A DNA stretch of 64,000 nucleotides from contig JBILUL010000007.1 in the NCBI GenBank assembly GCA_044371005.1, forward strand, positions 1-64,000. The letters run 5' to 3'. The position numbers were made by a program, and so were the translations under genes. Every line of letters starts with the position of its first letter. Within the stretch, counting starts at the first letter, position 1. This document shows, one piece after another, positions 52,410 through 62,436 of this stretch. Source of the stretch: UBA2402 sp044371005. GTDB lineage: Bacteria > Planctomycetota > Phycisphaerae > Phycisphaerales > UBA1924. The notes beneath the pieces are model-generated. The model was given only the letters and a program-made list of their open reading frames with translations, made no database searches and was not told where the DNA came from.

Positions 52410-55400
52410 ATGAACGCCATGAACTCCACCTCCTGGACCAACCCCGGCCGCCAGACTCTCCCCACCCTGACGCGGGCCGTCTCGCTCCGCAAGAACTGGC
52501 TGCTCGCCTCCGCAGGCCGCGCCATTGCCATTTCCACTCTCATGGCGATGGCTGCCAATGCGCACGCCGGACCCGATGGTGCCCGCGTCGTTCGCGGCGA
52601 TGTCTCGATCACCCAGAACGGCCCGAACACGGTCATTCGCGCCTCCGATCGCAGCATCATCAACTTCAAGCAGTTCAACATCGGTCGCACCGAGACCGTT
52701 CAGTTCATCCAGCCCAGCGCCAACGCCCGCGTGCTCAACCGCATCGATGGCGGGTCACCCACCCGGATCGACGGTTCGCTCTTGGCCAACGGCCGCGTCT
52801 ATCTGGTCAATCCCTCAGGCGTGCTCTTCTCCAAGACCGCGGTCGTCAATGTCGGAACCCTCTTCGCCGCGGCGGGCAACATCGCCGATTCTGACTTCAT
52901 CCGTGGTCGCGACCGCTTCACCAATCTGAGCGGTCCGGTGATCAACCAAGGTTCAATCGTCGCCGGTGGCGTGGGCTTCTTCGGACAGACCGTCACCAAC
53001 TTCGGCAGCATCGTCGCCGCGACTGATGATGTGATCATGGTGGCTGGGCAGGATGCGTTCGTCGGCAAGCGTGATGGCGGACTGATGGCCAAGGTCACCC
53101 CGGCGACCAGGACGTCCGACGCGGCGTCGACTGATGCGGGGGCCTCTGTAGGCAACAGCGGCACGATCAGTGCTGCTCGCGGGCGCCTCTGGATGGGCGC
53201 ATCCGATGCTGCGGGCGCTGCGGTGTGGAACTCCGGTTCGGTCAAGGCGAAGGCTGTTACTGCTCAGGCGACCGGTGCCAGCGGACAGCCCGCGGGCAAC
53301 GCGACCATTGGCGGCAGCATCGATGTGTCCAACGCGGCGGGCAAGGGCGGATCGGTCGCGGTCGATGCCGGTTCAACGTCGGTTCAGAACGCTCAGATCG
53401 TCGCTACCGGCAACACGGGCGGGTCGGTCATTGTGACCGGTGACCAAGTCAGCATGATCAACTCGTCCATCGATGCATCCGGCCGCAACGGCGGCGGCGA
53501 TGTGCGAGTCGGCGGTGATGCGTTCGGCAAGGGGCCGCTGCACACTGCCCAGACGACTCACATCAGCTCCGATAGTTCGATCAAGGTGGATGCCACGGTT
53601 CGCGGCAATGGCGGTACCGCCGTTGTCTGGTCCGACCAGTTGTCAAGCGTCTACGGATCCATTTCGGCTCGCGGCGGCTCAAGCGGCGGCGATGGTGGTT
53701 TCATCGAGACCTCGAGCAAGGGGTATGTCGACATTTCCAGCAGTGGCATCACAGCTTCTGCGGCTTCGGGCGCGGCAGGCACCTGGCTGATCGACCCCGT
53801 CGACGTTGAAATTTCCGCCGCGGGCCTCGATGATGGCCCAACGGTGAACCGTGATACGGTCGAATCGTCGCTCAACGGCGGCACGAACGTCATCATCACA
53901 ACGGCAATCGCCGGCACTCAGGGAGACGGCGACATTACGGTGACCGACTCGATCACCAAGTCCAGCGGATCCGCGGCGACGTTGACGCTGCGAGCAGCAG
54001 ACGACATCCTGATCAATGCTCCGATCTCGGCCACTGGTGGCTCCGTGCTCAATGTCACGCTCGAGGCCAACAGCGCGAACCTCGGTGGTGACGATACGGA
54101 TCTCGCCGCAGGCTCAGTGCTTCTGAGCGCGCCCATCACGCTCCCGGGTGGCACATTCACCTCCAGCGGCGTGAACTTCACATCGTTCAATGATGGTGGT
54201 GGCATTTCTTCCGCCGTATCCGCCGCGGGGATCGACATCAACCACACGGCGACGGTGACGCTGGGCGATCAGTTGCTCGCCCAGTCTGCCGCGCTGTCGG
54301 TTGGGAGCGCGACACTCGACATCAATGCTGCGATCGAATCGACACTTGGCGATGTCACGATGACGACCGATGCGATCTCGGTCAATGCCTCCGTCACGGG
54401 CGGCAACATCTCAATCCTCAATCGCTCGGGCGGAACTACGGTCGGACTTGGTGCTGGCGCGAGTACGCTGCAGCTGGGTATTTCGGAACTGCAGAATCTT
54501 TCCCCGTCTTTGCTCGGCAGCGTGACGATCGGATCGGCAACCGCTGGCGCAGTAACCGTTGGCACCCTCAATCTTGAGGCGTTCGGGGTGCTCTACAACC
54601 TGGCGATTTCTGGTGCTTCCATTTCGCTTGGGAACTTGACCGTTGATCAATCCGCGAGGCTCTCGCTCGCCGCGGCTAGCGGAGGCGTTTCTCAAACTGG
54701 TGCCCTCGTCGCGTCCAGCGTCGAACTTTCCGGGGTCGGCAACTTCATCCTGGACCGTTCCGACAACCAGATTGGCACCATCGCCGGTAGCGTGAGCGGG
54801 GATATCAGCATCCGCAACCTGAATGGAGTTGCCCTTACGGTCGATGCGGTTGGTTCCTCCAGCACGCTGGCCAGCAACGGCGGAAACATCACGCTGCGTG
54901 CGAGTTCGGTCCAGGTCGATGCGGCTGTGAACGCTGCTTCGGGAGACGTCACGATCACGACGGATGCACTCGCTGTGAATGCGGCCGTCTCCGGTAATGA
55001 CATCGATGTCGTGAACGCCACGGCTACCACGACGATCGGGCTGGGCGCAGGCGCGGGAATCCTTCAACTTAATGCCGGCGAACTCGCTCGATTCGAACCG
55101 GCTCCCACTGGGACGCTCACCATCGGGTCGGCTACGGCGGGCGCAGTTTCGGTGAACGCGGTCAACCTCGCTGGTTCGTCAGTTCTCAACAACCTTTCGC
55201 TGTCGGGTGCGTCGGTCGCGATTTCCGACCTGCTGCTCAATGGCACCTCAACGCTCACCCTCACCGCCGCGACTGGTGGCGTGACGCAGTCGGGCGCACT
55301 GGTTGCCGATCAGGTCGAACTTCTGGGCATCGGTGACTTCATTCTGGACCGTTCCGACAACCAGATCGGCACCATCGCCGGCACGGTCGATGGCGAGATC

Positions 55401-58400
55401 TCCGTTCGTAACTCGCTTTCGAGCCCGATCGCGGTGGAGTCAGTCGGCAGTTCGACATCACTTTCGAGCAGCGGCAATACCATCACGCTCGTCGGAGGAA
55501 CCGTCAGCGTCAATCGTCCGCTCGATGCAGGCAGTGCCGATGTGTCAATCATCGCCTCCGATCTCAGCATTGACGGAACCAATGGCCTCGTTTCTGCGGG
55601 CCTGATCGACCTTCGCTCCAACGCCGGCGTGAACATCCGCGTTGGTGGCAGTGACGCGGCTGGCTGGGTGCTCTCGAATTCCGAGATCGCAAGGCTCGCT
55701 CCCCTGACCGGCGTGTTCATCCAGTCCGGCACGGCAGGTGCGTCGACACTCCAGATCACCGATGCCGATTTCCGCGGCATGCAGCCAGGATCTGACTCCG
55801 CATCGGTCATCCTTCGGGGCGCCGATCTTCGCATCGATGCGACCGGAGCCTTCGGCCTTCGAAGCGGACTGACCAGCACGGTCGTACTCTGGAACACTGC
55901 GACCAGCGTGCCCGGTGCTACGACGCTTTCTCAGGCCGTCAACGCTCCGATCATCACGGCGAACCTCGGTCTCATGACTGAAGGCACGGGCGAGCTCCGC
56001 CTGCCAGCCAGCAACCAGATCTCCGGCTCGTTTGCTGGCTCCGTGGCTTACCTCAACTTGACGAGTCCTGTGACGTTGGGAACCGTGACGGCTGATCGTG
56101 TTCCTGCAGACCTGCGGGCAGGCGCACCAAGCGTTGTCAACGCCGGCACCGGCCAGATTTCGATCAGCGGCCTCTCCGGCACTCAGGTGTACCTGTGCGC
56201 TGATGACCTGACCATCAACGCCCCGATCACGTCAACGAATCTGTTCATCTGCGCCAACTCGCTGGCGATCAATGCATCGGTTTCTGCGACTTCGACCGCC
56301 TGGTTCGAGACTCTGACCGCTGGGCGGGACATCGTTCTTGGCTCGGCGACTACCGGCGGCTCGGTTCTGCGAATCGACGCGAACGAACTGGATCTCATCA
56401 GCATCGGCGGCGGCGGATCGCTGACGTTCGGCAACCTTGCAGACCCCGGCAATCTCATCGCCTCAGGCGTCACTCGCACCGGACACGACCTCAATCTCCT
56501 TGGCGATGGCATCACGCTGATCGGCGATCTCCAGGTGCTCGGCATCAACCGAGTGCTGCGCCTGAGCGCACAGGGCGGGGGCATCTCCCAGCAACTCACT
56601 GGCGGAGCCATCTTCGCCTCTCGACTGCACGTTCGCTCACTCGGCGACGCATTCCTGGCCAATCCTGATAACGTCGTCGATGAGATTGCGGTCAGCGCCA
56701 GCGGCCAGCAGTTCCGCTTCCGCGGCACCTCGCAGCCCTTCTTCGGCATTCCGCCGGTCACATCGCTCACCCTGACGAGCGCTGCATCGGCCAGCTCGGT
56801 CCGCGGCGTCGATTCCAATGGTGCCGGTGGGGCCTACGAGATCACCTTCAGCACGACCGACATCTTCGGGGCGATTTCCGACGCTACGGCCCGCAGCCTG
56901 TCGGTTCGTGCGGACAGTCGCGACCTGATCCTGAACGTCCCTGTCAACGCCAGCGAGTCAGCACGCCTGATCGCGGCTGGAAATGTTTCGCAGCTGAGTA
57001 CGGCGGGTATCACCACGCCGCTTCTGGGTGTCATCGCAGGCGGCTCCGTGCTGCTCTCGACCGCCAGCAACGACGTCGACTTCATCGCCGGCGAGTTCGG
57101 TGGCACGGTTGGATCCAGTCAGTGGCGATTCGAGGATACCGATGGGCTTGAGGTGTCCAACGTCGATATCGAGTCTGCTTCCCCGCAGCTCTACCTGGGC
57201 ACTTCCGGCCTGGGCACCATCGGAATTGCTTCGCTCACGAGCGGTGGTGAAATCTGGCTCAAGGCCGCAGATTCGATCGACATCAACCGCAAGCTCCTGG
57301 CGCTGGACGGCAACATCCGCATCACCTCGACCGGCGGCTATGTCCGTCAGGATCTGACCACCACTGGCAATGACGCGGCTTTCATCTCCGCTCAGACGCT
57401 CGCTGTCAGCGCCGCGGAAGTGCTTCTTGATCGCGCGGACAATGATGTGGCGGCACTCTCGGGCAAGACCACCGGCACCGGTGCGTTCGCATACCGCGAT
57501 GTGAACGATGTTGCAATCGATGTCGCGCTCGTCGACGCAGATGAGACCAACTCGCTCTTTGACGGGTCCAACGGCATCGTCACTTTTGATGGCGACATCT
57601 ACATCTATTCTGGTGGGAATCTTGAGATCAACAATAAACTTGATGCGGGATCGCGCGACATCCGCATCACGTCGGGCGGCTACGTTCATCAGAATCTGTC
57701 GCTCAACACGATCGGGCAATCTGGCGCCGCCTTCGTGCGTGCCAATCGCCTCGGTGTTCGTGCCGCTGACGACATTGATCTGGCCCGTCAGGACAACGAT
57801 GCCAGCTACTTCGCGGCAGTCACGACGAACAACACGCGGCGCATCGCCTTCCAGAATGTCGATGGGCTGACCATCGAGCAGGTCGACGCCTCCTCGGACG
57901 TTCGCCTCGCAGCACTCTTTGATCAGACCATCGGCGTGACTTCGGACGGCGGCGACGTGACCATCAAGACGCTTTCGGGCGATCTCGACCTCAACCGCAC
58001 CATCAATGCAGGCTTGGGCACGGTGCGATTGACGTCTGCCGGCTATGTCAAGCAGGATCTGGATCTGTCGACGGCGGGCACACCCAACGCGGCGAACATC
58101 ATCGCCTCCAGCCTGGGTGTGAATGCCGCGGGCGAAGTGAATCTGAGCCGTCGGGACAACGATGTTGACATCCTCGCGGGCTCGGCTGGCAGTGTTCGCT
58201 TTGCCTATCAGGATGCCGACAGCCTGGTGATTTCCATCGTGCCCTATGACGTGGCGAATGTGCCGGGCGAAATCCCGGATGTGCTCTTCGCCACGACTCG
58301 CGGCCTGACGACCAGCGATGACAATGTGACGCTCAAGAACCTCTCGGGTGATCTGGACATCAACGCCACGATCGACGCCGGAGCCGGCATCGTTCGCCTG

Positions 58401-61400
58401 ACGTCCGCTGGGTATGTGAAGCAGCAGTTGACTCAGGTGGGTTTCGGCAGCGTGGAGCAAGCGAACATCATCGCGCAGGCATTGGCGGTGAATGCTGGCG
58501 GCGAAGTGAACCTCAGCCGCAGCGACAATACCGTGACCGAACTCTCCGGCTCTGCTGGCACCGTGCGGTTCGCGTATCAGGATGCCTACGGGATCAACGT
58601 CAACTTCATGACGAAGGACTGGGCGGTTGCTTCCGATGCCTCGTCTGATGAGCTCTTCGCCGGTTCCAACGGTCTGGCAACTTCGAACGCCGATGTCACC
58701 CTCAAGAATAGCTTCGGGGATCTGTACCTACGCCGCGGCATCAACGCCGGTACAGGAACGGTTCGTTTGACCTCCGCGGGCTCTGTTGGGCAGAATGTCA
58801 GCCTCGCCACGATCGGTACCCCTGAAGCAGCAAACATCATCGCATCCGGTTTGGGCGTGAATGCTGTCTACGGAGTATTCCTCGCCCGCCGCGACAACGA
58901 CGTCGATACGCTCTCGGGCTCCTCGAGTGGGTCTTGGACCTTTCCGGCGGAGTCTTCGCGGTTTTCGTATCAGGACGCAGACGGAATCAACATCAACTTC
59001 ATCACTCAGGACCGGGCGGTGGCCTCCGATGCCTCGTCTGATGAGCTCTTCGCCGGTTCCAACGGCCTGTCCTCCCGGTCTGGTGTGACCGTCAAGAACC
59101 TCGCGGAGAACATCGACATCAACCGTGGCATCTACGCTGAAACCGCCGTCTTACTGACCTCCGCGGGCTATGTGAAGCAGAATCTCAGTCTCGCCACCAT
59201 CGGCACCTCGGAGGCGGCGAACATCGTCGCGTACTATCTGGGCGTGAATGCTGACGGCGAAGTGAACCTCTCTCGTCGCGATAACGATGTGGAAAGCCTC
59301 TCGGGCTCGGCAGGCAGCGTCCGGTTTGCATATCAGGACGCAAACGACCTCACCATCGACTACACAACACGTGATGGCTGGTCTACCACGCTGGATAACG
59401 TGGCTCAGTCTGACGAAACCTTTGCCGGTGCCAACGGACTGGTGACCAACAACGTTGATGTGACCGTGAAGAGCCTCGCGGGGAACCTGCTCCTCCTCCG
59501 CGGCATCAACGCGGGGAGCGGCACCGTCCGCCTGACCGCGTCGGGCCATGTCGCGCAGGCTCTCAGCGTTGCTACCATCGGCACCTCGGTCGCGGCGAAC
59601 ATCATCGCAGGCGGTCTGGGTGTGAATGCTGGCGGCGAGGTGAACCTGGCGAGTCGCGACAATGATGTTGACGCACTCTCCGGTTCGGCTGGCACCGTTC
59701 GGTTCGCGTATCAGGATGCCGATGGCCTGAACGTCTTCACAACGACACAGGACCGGGCAGATGCGTTGGACAACGCTTCCGACCTGCTCTTCTCAGGTGC
59801 GATCGGTCTGGCCACCGCCAACGTTAATGTGACGCTGAAGAGCCTCTCGGGCAATCTGGATATCAGCCGCCGGATCGATGCTGGCACCGGGACCGTCCGC
59901 CTGACTTCTGCCGGATACATCAGGCAGGACCTGAATCCTGCGACAGTCGGTACTACGGACGCGGCGAACATTCTGGCGGGCACCCTGGGTGTCAATGCTG
60001 GCACCGATGTGAAGCTGATCCGCGCCGACAACAATGTGGGCGTGGTCAGTGGCACTTCGGTCGGCAACTTTGCCTACCAGGATGCCAACGGCGTCGAGGT
60101 CAGCGAAGTGAGCCCGGATGGGGACTGGCTTGACGTGATCCCGCCGCCCAACATCTTCCCGATCCCGTCGCCCACATTCGATGTGCTGTTCGCTGCGACC
60201 GACGGAATCTCAACCACCAACAGCGATATCACCCTGAAGAACCTCGATGGCAATCTGACGCTCAGCCGCGTCATCTCGGCCGGAACGGGAACTGTGCGAC
60301 TCAACTCGGCAGGTGCTGTAACTCAGGGAGCGACCGCGTTCATCCAGGCAGCGAAGCTCGGCGTTCGCGCGGCAGGTTCCGTTAGCCTGGACGCGCCATC
60401 CGTCGACACTGATCTCGCGTCGGGCAACAAGGTTGGTCTGCTCTCAGTTGACATTTCCGGCGAGAACAGCAATCTCACCTATTACGAGCCTGCTTCGGCC
60501 AATGGCTTCGATGTTGATACGCTCACGGCAGATGACGACGGGCTCTTCACCGCTACCACTCAAGGCCTCCGCACTCGTGGCGGAAGCGTCATGCTTGCTG
60601 GCGGATCGGCCGCGACGAATGCCACCGGCACCGTTGTATTGAAGGCCGATGTGCTGACCGGCTTTGACACTGTCAACCGCGCCCGTCAGGGCGGCAACAT
60701 CACGTTCAATGCTCCGGTCCGCGTCGGGGCCGTCGCTGTGAATGTCAGCAGTCGTTCTGCCGACACGATCGCAGTGCCGCGGTCAGTCGCGGCTGACGCG
60801 GCTGACGGCCAGGGAACGATCAGCTTCTGGAGTACGGTGGACGGAGTGAGTGCCGGAGCCAACAAGCTCAACGTGCTGACGCCGATCATCGCCGGCGAGC
60901 CCGCCGTGGGTTCTGTTAAAGAAATTCCGGTCGACACAGCGAAGATCGCGAGGATCGAGTTCCGCGGGGATGTGGGAAGTGCCACGCAGCTTGGCGGCCT
61001 GTATCTCAACGATCGGTCGAATGCGAACGGTGCAAGCAGTGCAGACATGCACCGCGAAGCGCTGGATCCGACCAGCCGCGCTCAGAACAACACGATCCTG
61101 TTCGGTGAATTCGGAACTTCCGCAGACGCTCGCACGATTGCGGCGGGTGAATTGGTGGTTGGGCGGGGCGAAGTGGTCCAGGCGTCGGGACCGCTGAGCA
61201 TCGCTGCGAACAGCATCATCCTGGGTGATATCGGCGTCCTGGGCGATTTCCGTGTCACCACAGGGACCACCGATGGAAAGCTGGACATTCAGTTCCGTAC
61301 ACGCCGGACAAGCCGTACCGGTGGCAAGTACGTCGGCGGCGTGGATGTTGTGGCGTTGAAGACGGCCGATAAATCGACAGACGGTGCGGTGATCTTCCGT

Positions 61401-62315
61401 TCCAGCGTTGGGGACGAGAATGTGCCGATTCTGGGCTTTGACTATGGCACGGGCTACGACGCCAACAACACACTTCGCCAGGTGGCCGCGAGCAAGTTCG
61501 ATGCAACGACTGTCTTGGGTGACTCGTTTGTGCAGTTGTTGCAAAGCGACGCCTCACGCAGTAGCATCTTCGCTGACACCCGGTTCAAGCTCAACCAGAG
61601 CTTGTCGACGGGCAGCTCACGTCTGACCGCCGAAGGTGTCAGCACCGCATCCATCGCTGAGATCCTCGGCAGCGCCTCACCCCGCGAAGCCGAGGGCATG
61701 TTCAGGACGCCCAACCGCGAACTGAGCAGTGCGACGCTGGCGGCACTCGAGGCGGCCCGTCTGGCCATCGAACCCCGCGGCGGGAACTCACTCATGCCAT
61801 CAGAGGCTTTCGAGAAGGGCTACGAGTTCTTCGCCAATACTCCGCAGCTTCGCACCGTTCAGAACTCCGACGACATCAGGATCTCCCGCGAACGCATCTC
61901 CGCCGATTGGGCAAAGGACCTGCTCGGTTCGTTCGGTGGCACGATTCACAAGAAGCCTGACGGTTCGACTCCCGAATTCACGCCCGATGCGGAACGCGCG
62001 AAGACCCTCTGGGAGTTCCTCGAAACCAAGGGTGATGCCTACATCAAGGACCCGGCGGCCTTCGCTGCTTCGCTGAACGAGGGCTCTTCCAACCCTGGCG
62101 AAGCCCAGTTCGTGACGGCACTCAAGGGCGTCGCGAGCCTGTACGCCAAGTGCGACCAGATCGGTCTGACCGCTGCAGAGACCGAGGGCTTCCGAAGCTT
62201 CTGCATCGTTGAAGTCTTCACCGGCTACATCGACAGCGGCACGAAGGAGTGCAATGCTCTGATCCGCGTCGCCGAGGCACTGGGCAAGTCCAACCAGCAG
62301 GTGGCCGCCAAGTGA
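52410..62315 (+). CDS. Giant filamentous-haemagglutinin-like exoprotein (TpsA)
   Basis: 3,301 residues. An extended signal peptide (residues 1-53, …TLMAMAANAHA|GP) is followed by the TPS secretion domain (about 54-300; NTVIRASDRSIINFKQFNIG, NARVLNRIDGG, VYLVNPSGVLFS), which the TpsB POTRA domains recognise. The rest is a right-handed beta-helix of Gly/Ser/Thr-rich repeats. Two repeat types stand out: about 197 residues with FILDRSDNQIGTIAG (54.7-55.5 kb) and 122-130 residues with GVNAxGEVNLSRRDNDV (57.4-60.1 kb). The last 250 residues lose the repeat and become helical, without a known toxin domain. Such proteins act as adhesins or contact-dependent toxins at the cell surface. ATG at 52410; a second ATG nine bases on is possible. 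Confidence 0.92.
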   Translation: MNAMNSTSWTNPGRQTLPTLTRAVSLRKNWLLASAGRAIAISTLMAMAANAHAGPDGARVVRGDVSITQNGPNTVIRASDRSIINFKQFNIGRTETVQFIQPSANARVLNRIDGGSPTRIDGSLLANGRVYLVNPSGVLFSKTAVVNVGTLFAAAGNIADSDFIRGRDRFTNLSGPVINQGSIVAGGVGFFGQTVTNFGSIVAATDDVIMVAGQDAFVGKRDGGLMAKVTPATRTSDAASTDAGASVGNSGTISAARGRLWMGASDAAGAAVWNSGSVKAKAVTAQATGASGQPAGNATIGGSIDVSNAAGKGGSVAVDAGSTSVQNAQIVATGNTGGSVIVTGDQVSMINSSIDASGRNGGGDVRVGGDAFGKGPLHTAQTTHISSDSSIKVDATVRGNGGTAVVWSDQLSSVYGSISARGGSSGGDGGFIETSSKGYVDISSSGITASAASGAAGTWLIDPVDVEISAAGLDDGPTVNRDTVESSLNGGTNVIITTAIAGTQGDGDITVTDSITKSSGSAATLTLRAADDILINAPISATGGSVLNVTLEANSANLGGDDTDLAAGSVLLSAPITLPGGTFTSSGVNFTSFNDGGGISSAVSAAGIDINHTATVTLGDQLLAQSAALSVGSATLDINAAIESTLGDVTMTTDAISVNASVTGGNISILNRSGGTTVGLGAGASTLQLGISELQNLSPSLLGSVTIGSATAGAVTVGTLNLEAFGVLYNLAISGASISLGNLTVDQSARLSLAAASGGVSQTGALVASSVELSGVGNFILDRSDNQIGTIAGSVSGDISIRNLNGVALTVDAVGSSSTLASNGGNITLRASSVQVDAAVNAASGDVTITTDALAVNAAVSGNDIDVVNATATTTIGLGAGAGILQLNAGELARFEPAPTGTLTIGSATAGAVSVNAVNLAGSSVLNNLSLSGASVAISDLLLNGTSTLTLTAATGGVTQSGALVADQVELLGIGDFILDRSDNQIGTIAGTVDGEISVRNSLSSPIAVESVGSSTSLSSSGNTITLVGGTVSVNRPLDAGSADVSIIASDLSIDGTNGLVSAGLIDLRSNAGVNIRVGGSDAAGWVLSNSEIARLAPLTGVFIQSGTAGASTLQITDADFRGMQPGSDSASVILRGADLRIDATGAFGLRSGLTSTVVLWNTATSVPGATTLSQAVNAPIITANLGLMTEGTGELRLPASNQISGSFAGSVAYLNLTSPVTLGTVTADRVPADLRAGAPSVVNAGTGQISISGLSGTQVYLCADDLTINAPITSTNLFICANSLAINASVSATSTAWFETLTAGRDIVLGSATTGGSVLRIDANELDLISIGGGGSLTFGNLADPGNLIASGVTRTGHDLNLLGDGITLIGDLQVLGINRVLRLSAQGGGISQQLTGGAIFASRLHVRSLGDAFLANPDNVVDEIAVSASGQQFRFRGTSQPFFGIPPVTSLTLTSAASASSVRGVDSNGAGGAYEITFSTTDIFGAISDATARSLSVRADSRDLILNVPVNASESARLIAAGNVSQLSTAGITTPLLGVIAGGSVLLSTASNDVDFIAGEFGGTVGSSQWRFEDTDGLEVSNVDIESASPQLYLGTSGLGTIGIASLTSGGEIWLKAADSIDINRKLLALDGNIRITSTGGYVRQDLTTTGNDAAFISAQTLAVSAAEVLLDRADNDVAALSGKTTGTGAFAYRDVNDVAIDVALVDADETNSLFDGSNGIVTFDGDIYIYSGGNLEINNKLDAGSRDIRITSGGYVHQNLSLNTIGQSGAAFVRANRLGVRAADDIDLARQDNDASYFAAVTTNNTRRIAFQNVDGLTIEQVDASSDVRLAALFDQTIGVTSDGGDVTIKTLSGDLDLNRTINAGLGTVRLTSAGYVKQDLDLSTAGTPNAANIIASSLGVNAAGEVNLSRRDNDVDILAGSAGSVRFAYQDADSLVISIVPYDVANVPGEIPDVLFATTRGLTTSDDNVTLKNLSGDLDINATIDAGAGIVRLTSAGYVKQQLTQVGFGSVEQANIIAQALAVNAGGEVNLSRSDNTVTELSGSAGTVRFAYQDAYGINVNFMTKDWAVASDASSDELFAGSNGLATSNADVTLKNSFGDLYLRRGINAGTGTVRLTSAGSVGQNVSLATIGTPEAANIIASGLGVNAVYGVFLARRDNDVDTLSGSSSGSWTFPAESSRFSYQDADGININFITQDRAVASDASSDELFAGSNGLSSRSGVTVKNLAENIDINRGIYAETAVLLTSAGYVKQNLSLATIGTSEAANIVAYYLGVNADGEVNLSRRDNDVESLSGSAGSVRFAYQDANDLTIDYTTRDGWSTTLDNVAQSDETFAGANGLVTNNVDVTVKSLAGNLLLLRGINAGSGTVRLTASGHVAQALSVATIGTSVAANIIAGGLGVNAGGEVNLASRDNDVDALSGSAGTVRFAYQDADGLNVFTTTQDRADALDNASDLLFSGAIGLATANVNVTLKSLSGNLDISRRIDAGTGTVRLTSAGYIRQDLNPATVGTTDAANILAGTLGVNAGTDVKLIRADNNVGVVSGTSVGNFAYQDANGVEVSEVSPDGDWLDVIPPPNIFPIPSPTFDVLFAATDGISTTNSDITLKNLDGNLTLSRVISAGTGTVRLNSAGAVTQGATAFIQAAKLGVRAAGSVSLDAPSVDTDLASGNKVGLLSVDISGENSNLTYYEPASANGFDVDTLTADDDGLFTATTQGLRTRGGSVMLAGGSAATNATGTVVLKADVLTGFDTVNRARQGGNITFNAPVRVGAVAVNVSSRSADTIAVPRSVAADAADGQGTISFWSTVDGVSAGANKLNVLTPIIAGEPAVGSVKEIPVDTAKIARIEFRGDVGSATQLGGLYLNDRSNANGASSADMHREALDPTSRAQNNTILFGEFGTSADARTIAAGELVVGRGEVVQASGPLSIAANSIILGDIGVLGDFRVTTGTTDGKLDIQFRTRRTSRTGGKYVGGVDVVALKTADKSTDGAVIFRSSVGDENVPILGFDYGTGYDANNTLRQVAASKFDATTVLGDSFVQLLQSDASRSSIFADTRFKLNQSLSTGSSRLTAEGVSTASIAEILGSASPREAEGMFRTPNRELSSATLAALEAARLAIEPRGGNSLMPSEAFEKGYEFFANTPQLRTVQNSDDIRISRERISADWAKDLLGSFGGTIHKKPDGSTPEFTPDAERAKTLWEFLETKGDAYIKDPAAFAASLNEGSSNPGEAQFVTALKGVASLYAKCDQIGLTAAETEGFRSFCIVEVFTGYIDSGTKECNALIRVAEALGKSNQQVAAK
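54500..55500 (+). repeat. Long repeat in tpsA with FILDRSDNQIGTIAG core, two copies
   Basis: The cores at about 54740 and 55330 are spaced about 590 bases and share FILDRSDNQIGTIAG followed by beta-helix sequence (…VGSS…LSS.G..ITL). The first copy has more Gly/Asn and the second more Ser. Internal duplication of the tpsA passenger is the simplest reading. Confidence 0.8.
57400..60080 (+). repeat. Tandem 366-390-base repeats in tpsA
   Basis: About eight copies of a 122-130-residue unit with the consensus ANIIAxxLGVNAxGEVNL, then SRRDNDVdxLSGSAG, then FAYQDADG. Cores lie near 57400, 57765, 58123, 58489, 58855, 59245, 59620 and 59990. Copies 3-7 are the most alike, and the outer ones have diverged. 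Confidence 0.88.
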
Positions 62316-62319
62316 CTGT

Positions 62320-62390
62320 GCCGGGTCAGGCAGACCCGGCAGTCCATGCAGGTGTTCTTTAGTCCCCGGGGCAGTGTGGTGGCCCCGGGT
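62320..62390 (+). terminator. Double hairpin after tpsA
   Basis: Two GC-rich hairpins follow the tpsA stop. The first has an eight-base stem (tgccgggt/acccggca, 62320-62342). The second also has an eight-base stem (cccggggc/gccccggg, 62366-62390). Neither is followed by a clear T-run, so termination may be partial or Rho-dependent. They lie before the tssA ribosome site and would separate tpsA from tssA. Confidence 0.45.
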
Positions 62391-62420
62391 GTCAGGCCAG
62401 CGGTGGGTATCGTTGAGTGT

Positions 62421-62436
62421 GGAGGTGAACCTCTTG
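62421..62436 (+). promoter_or_regulatory. Ribosome binding site choosing a TTG start for tssA
   Basis: GGAGGT at 62421-62426 is followed by seven bases and TTG at 62434. The spacing is ideal, whereas the in-frame GTG codons at 62416 and 62422 overlap or precede the Shine-Dalgarno sequence. The TTG gives MDWDPSKFLEPV as N-terminus. Confidence 0.6.

Noticed and set aside
56958..58460. 500-codon antisense frame inside tpsA
   Set aside because: The tpsA repeat periodicity and beta-helix pattern support the plus strand; the antisense frame has no start signal or domain.
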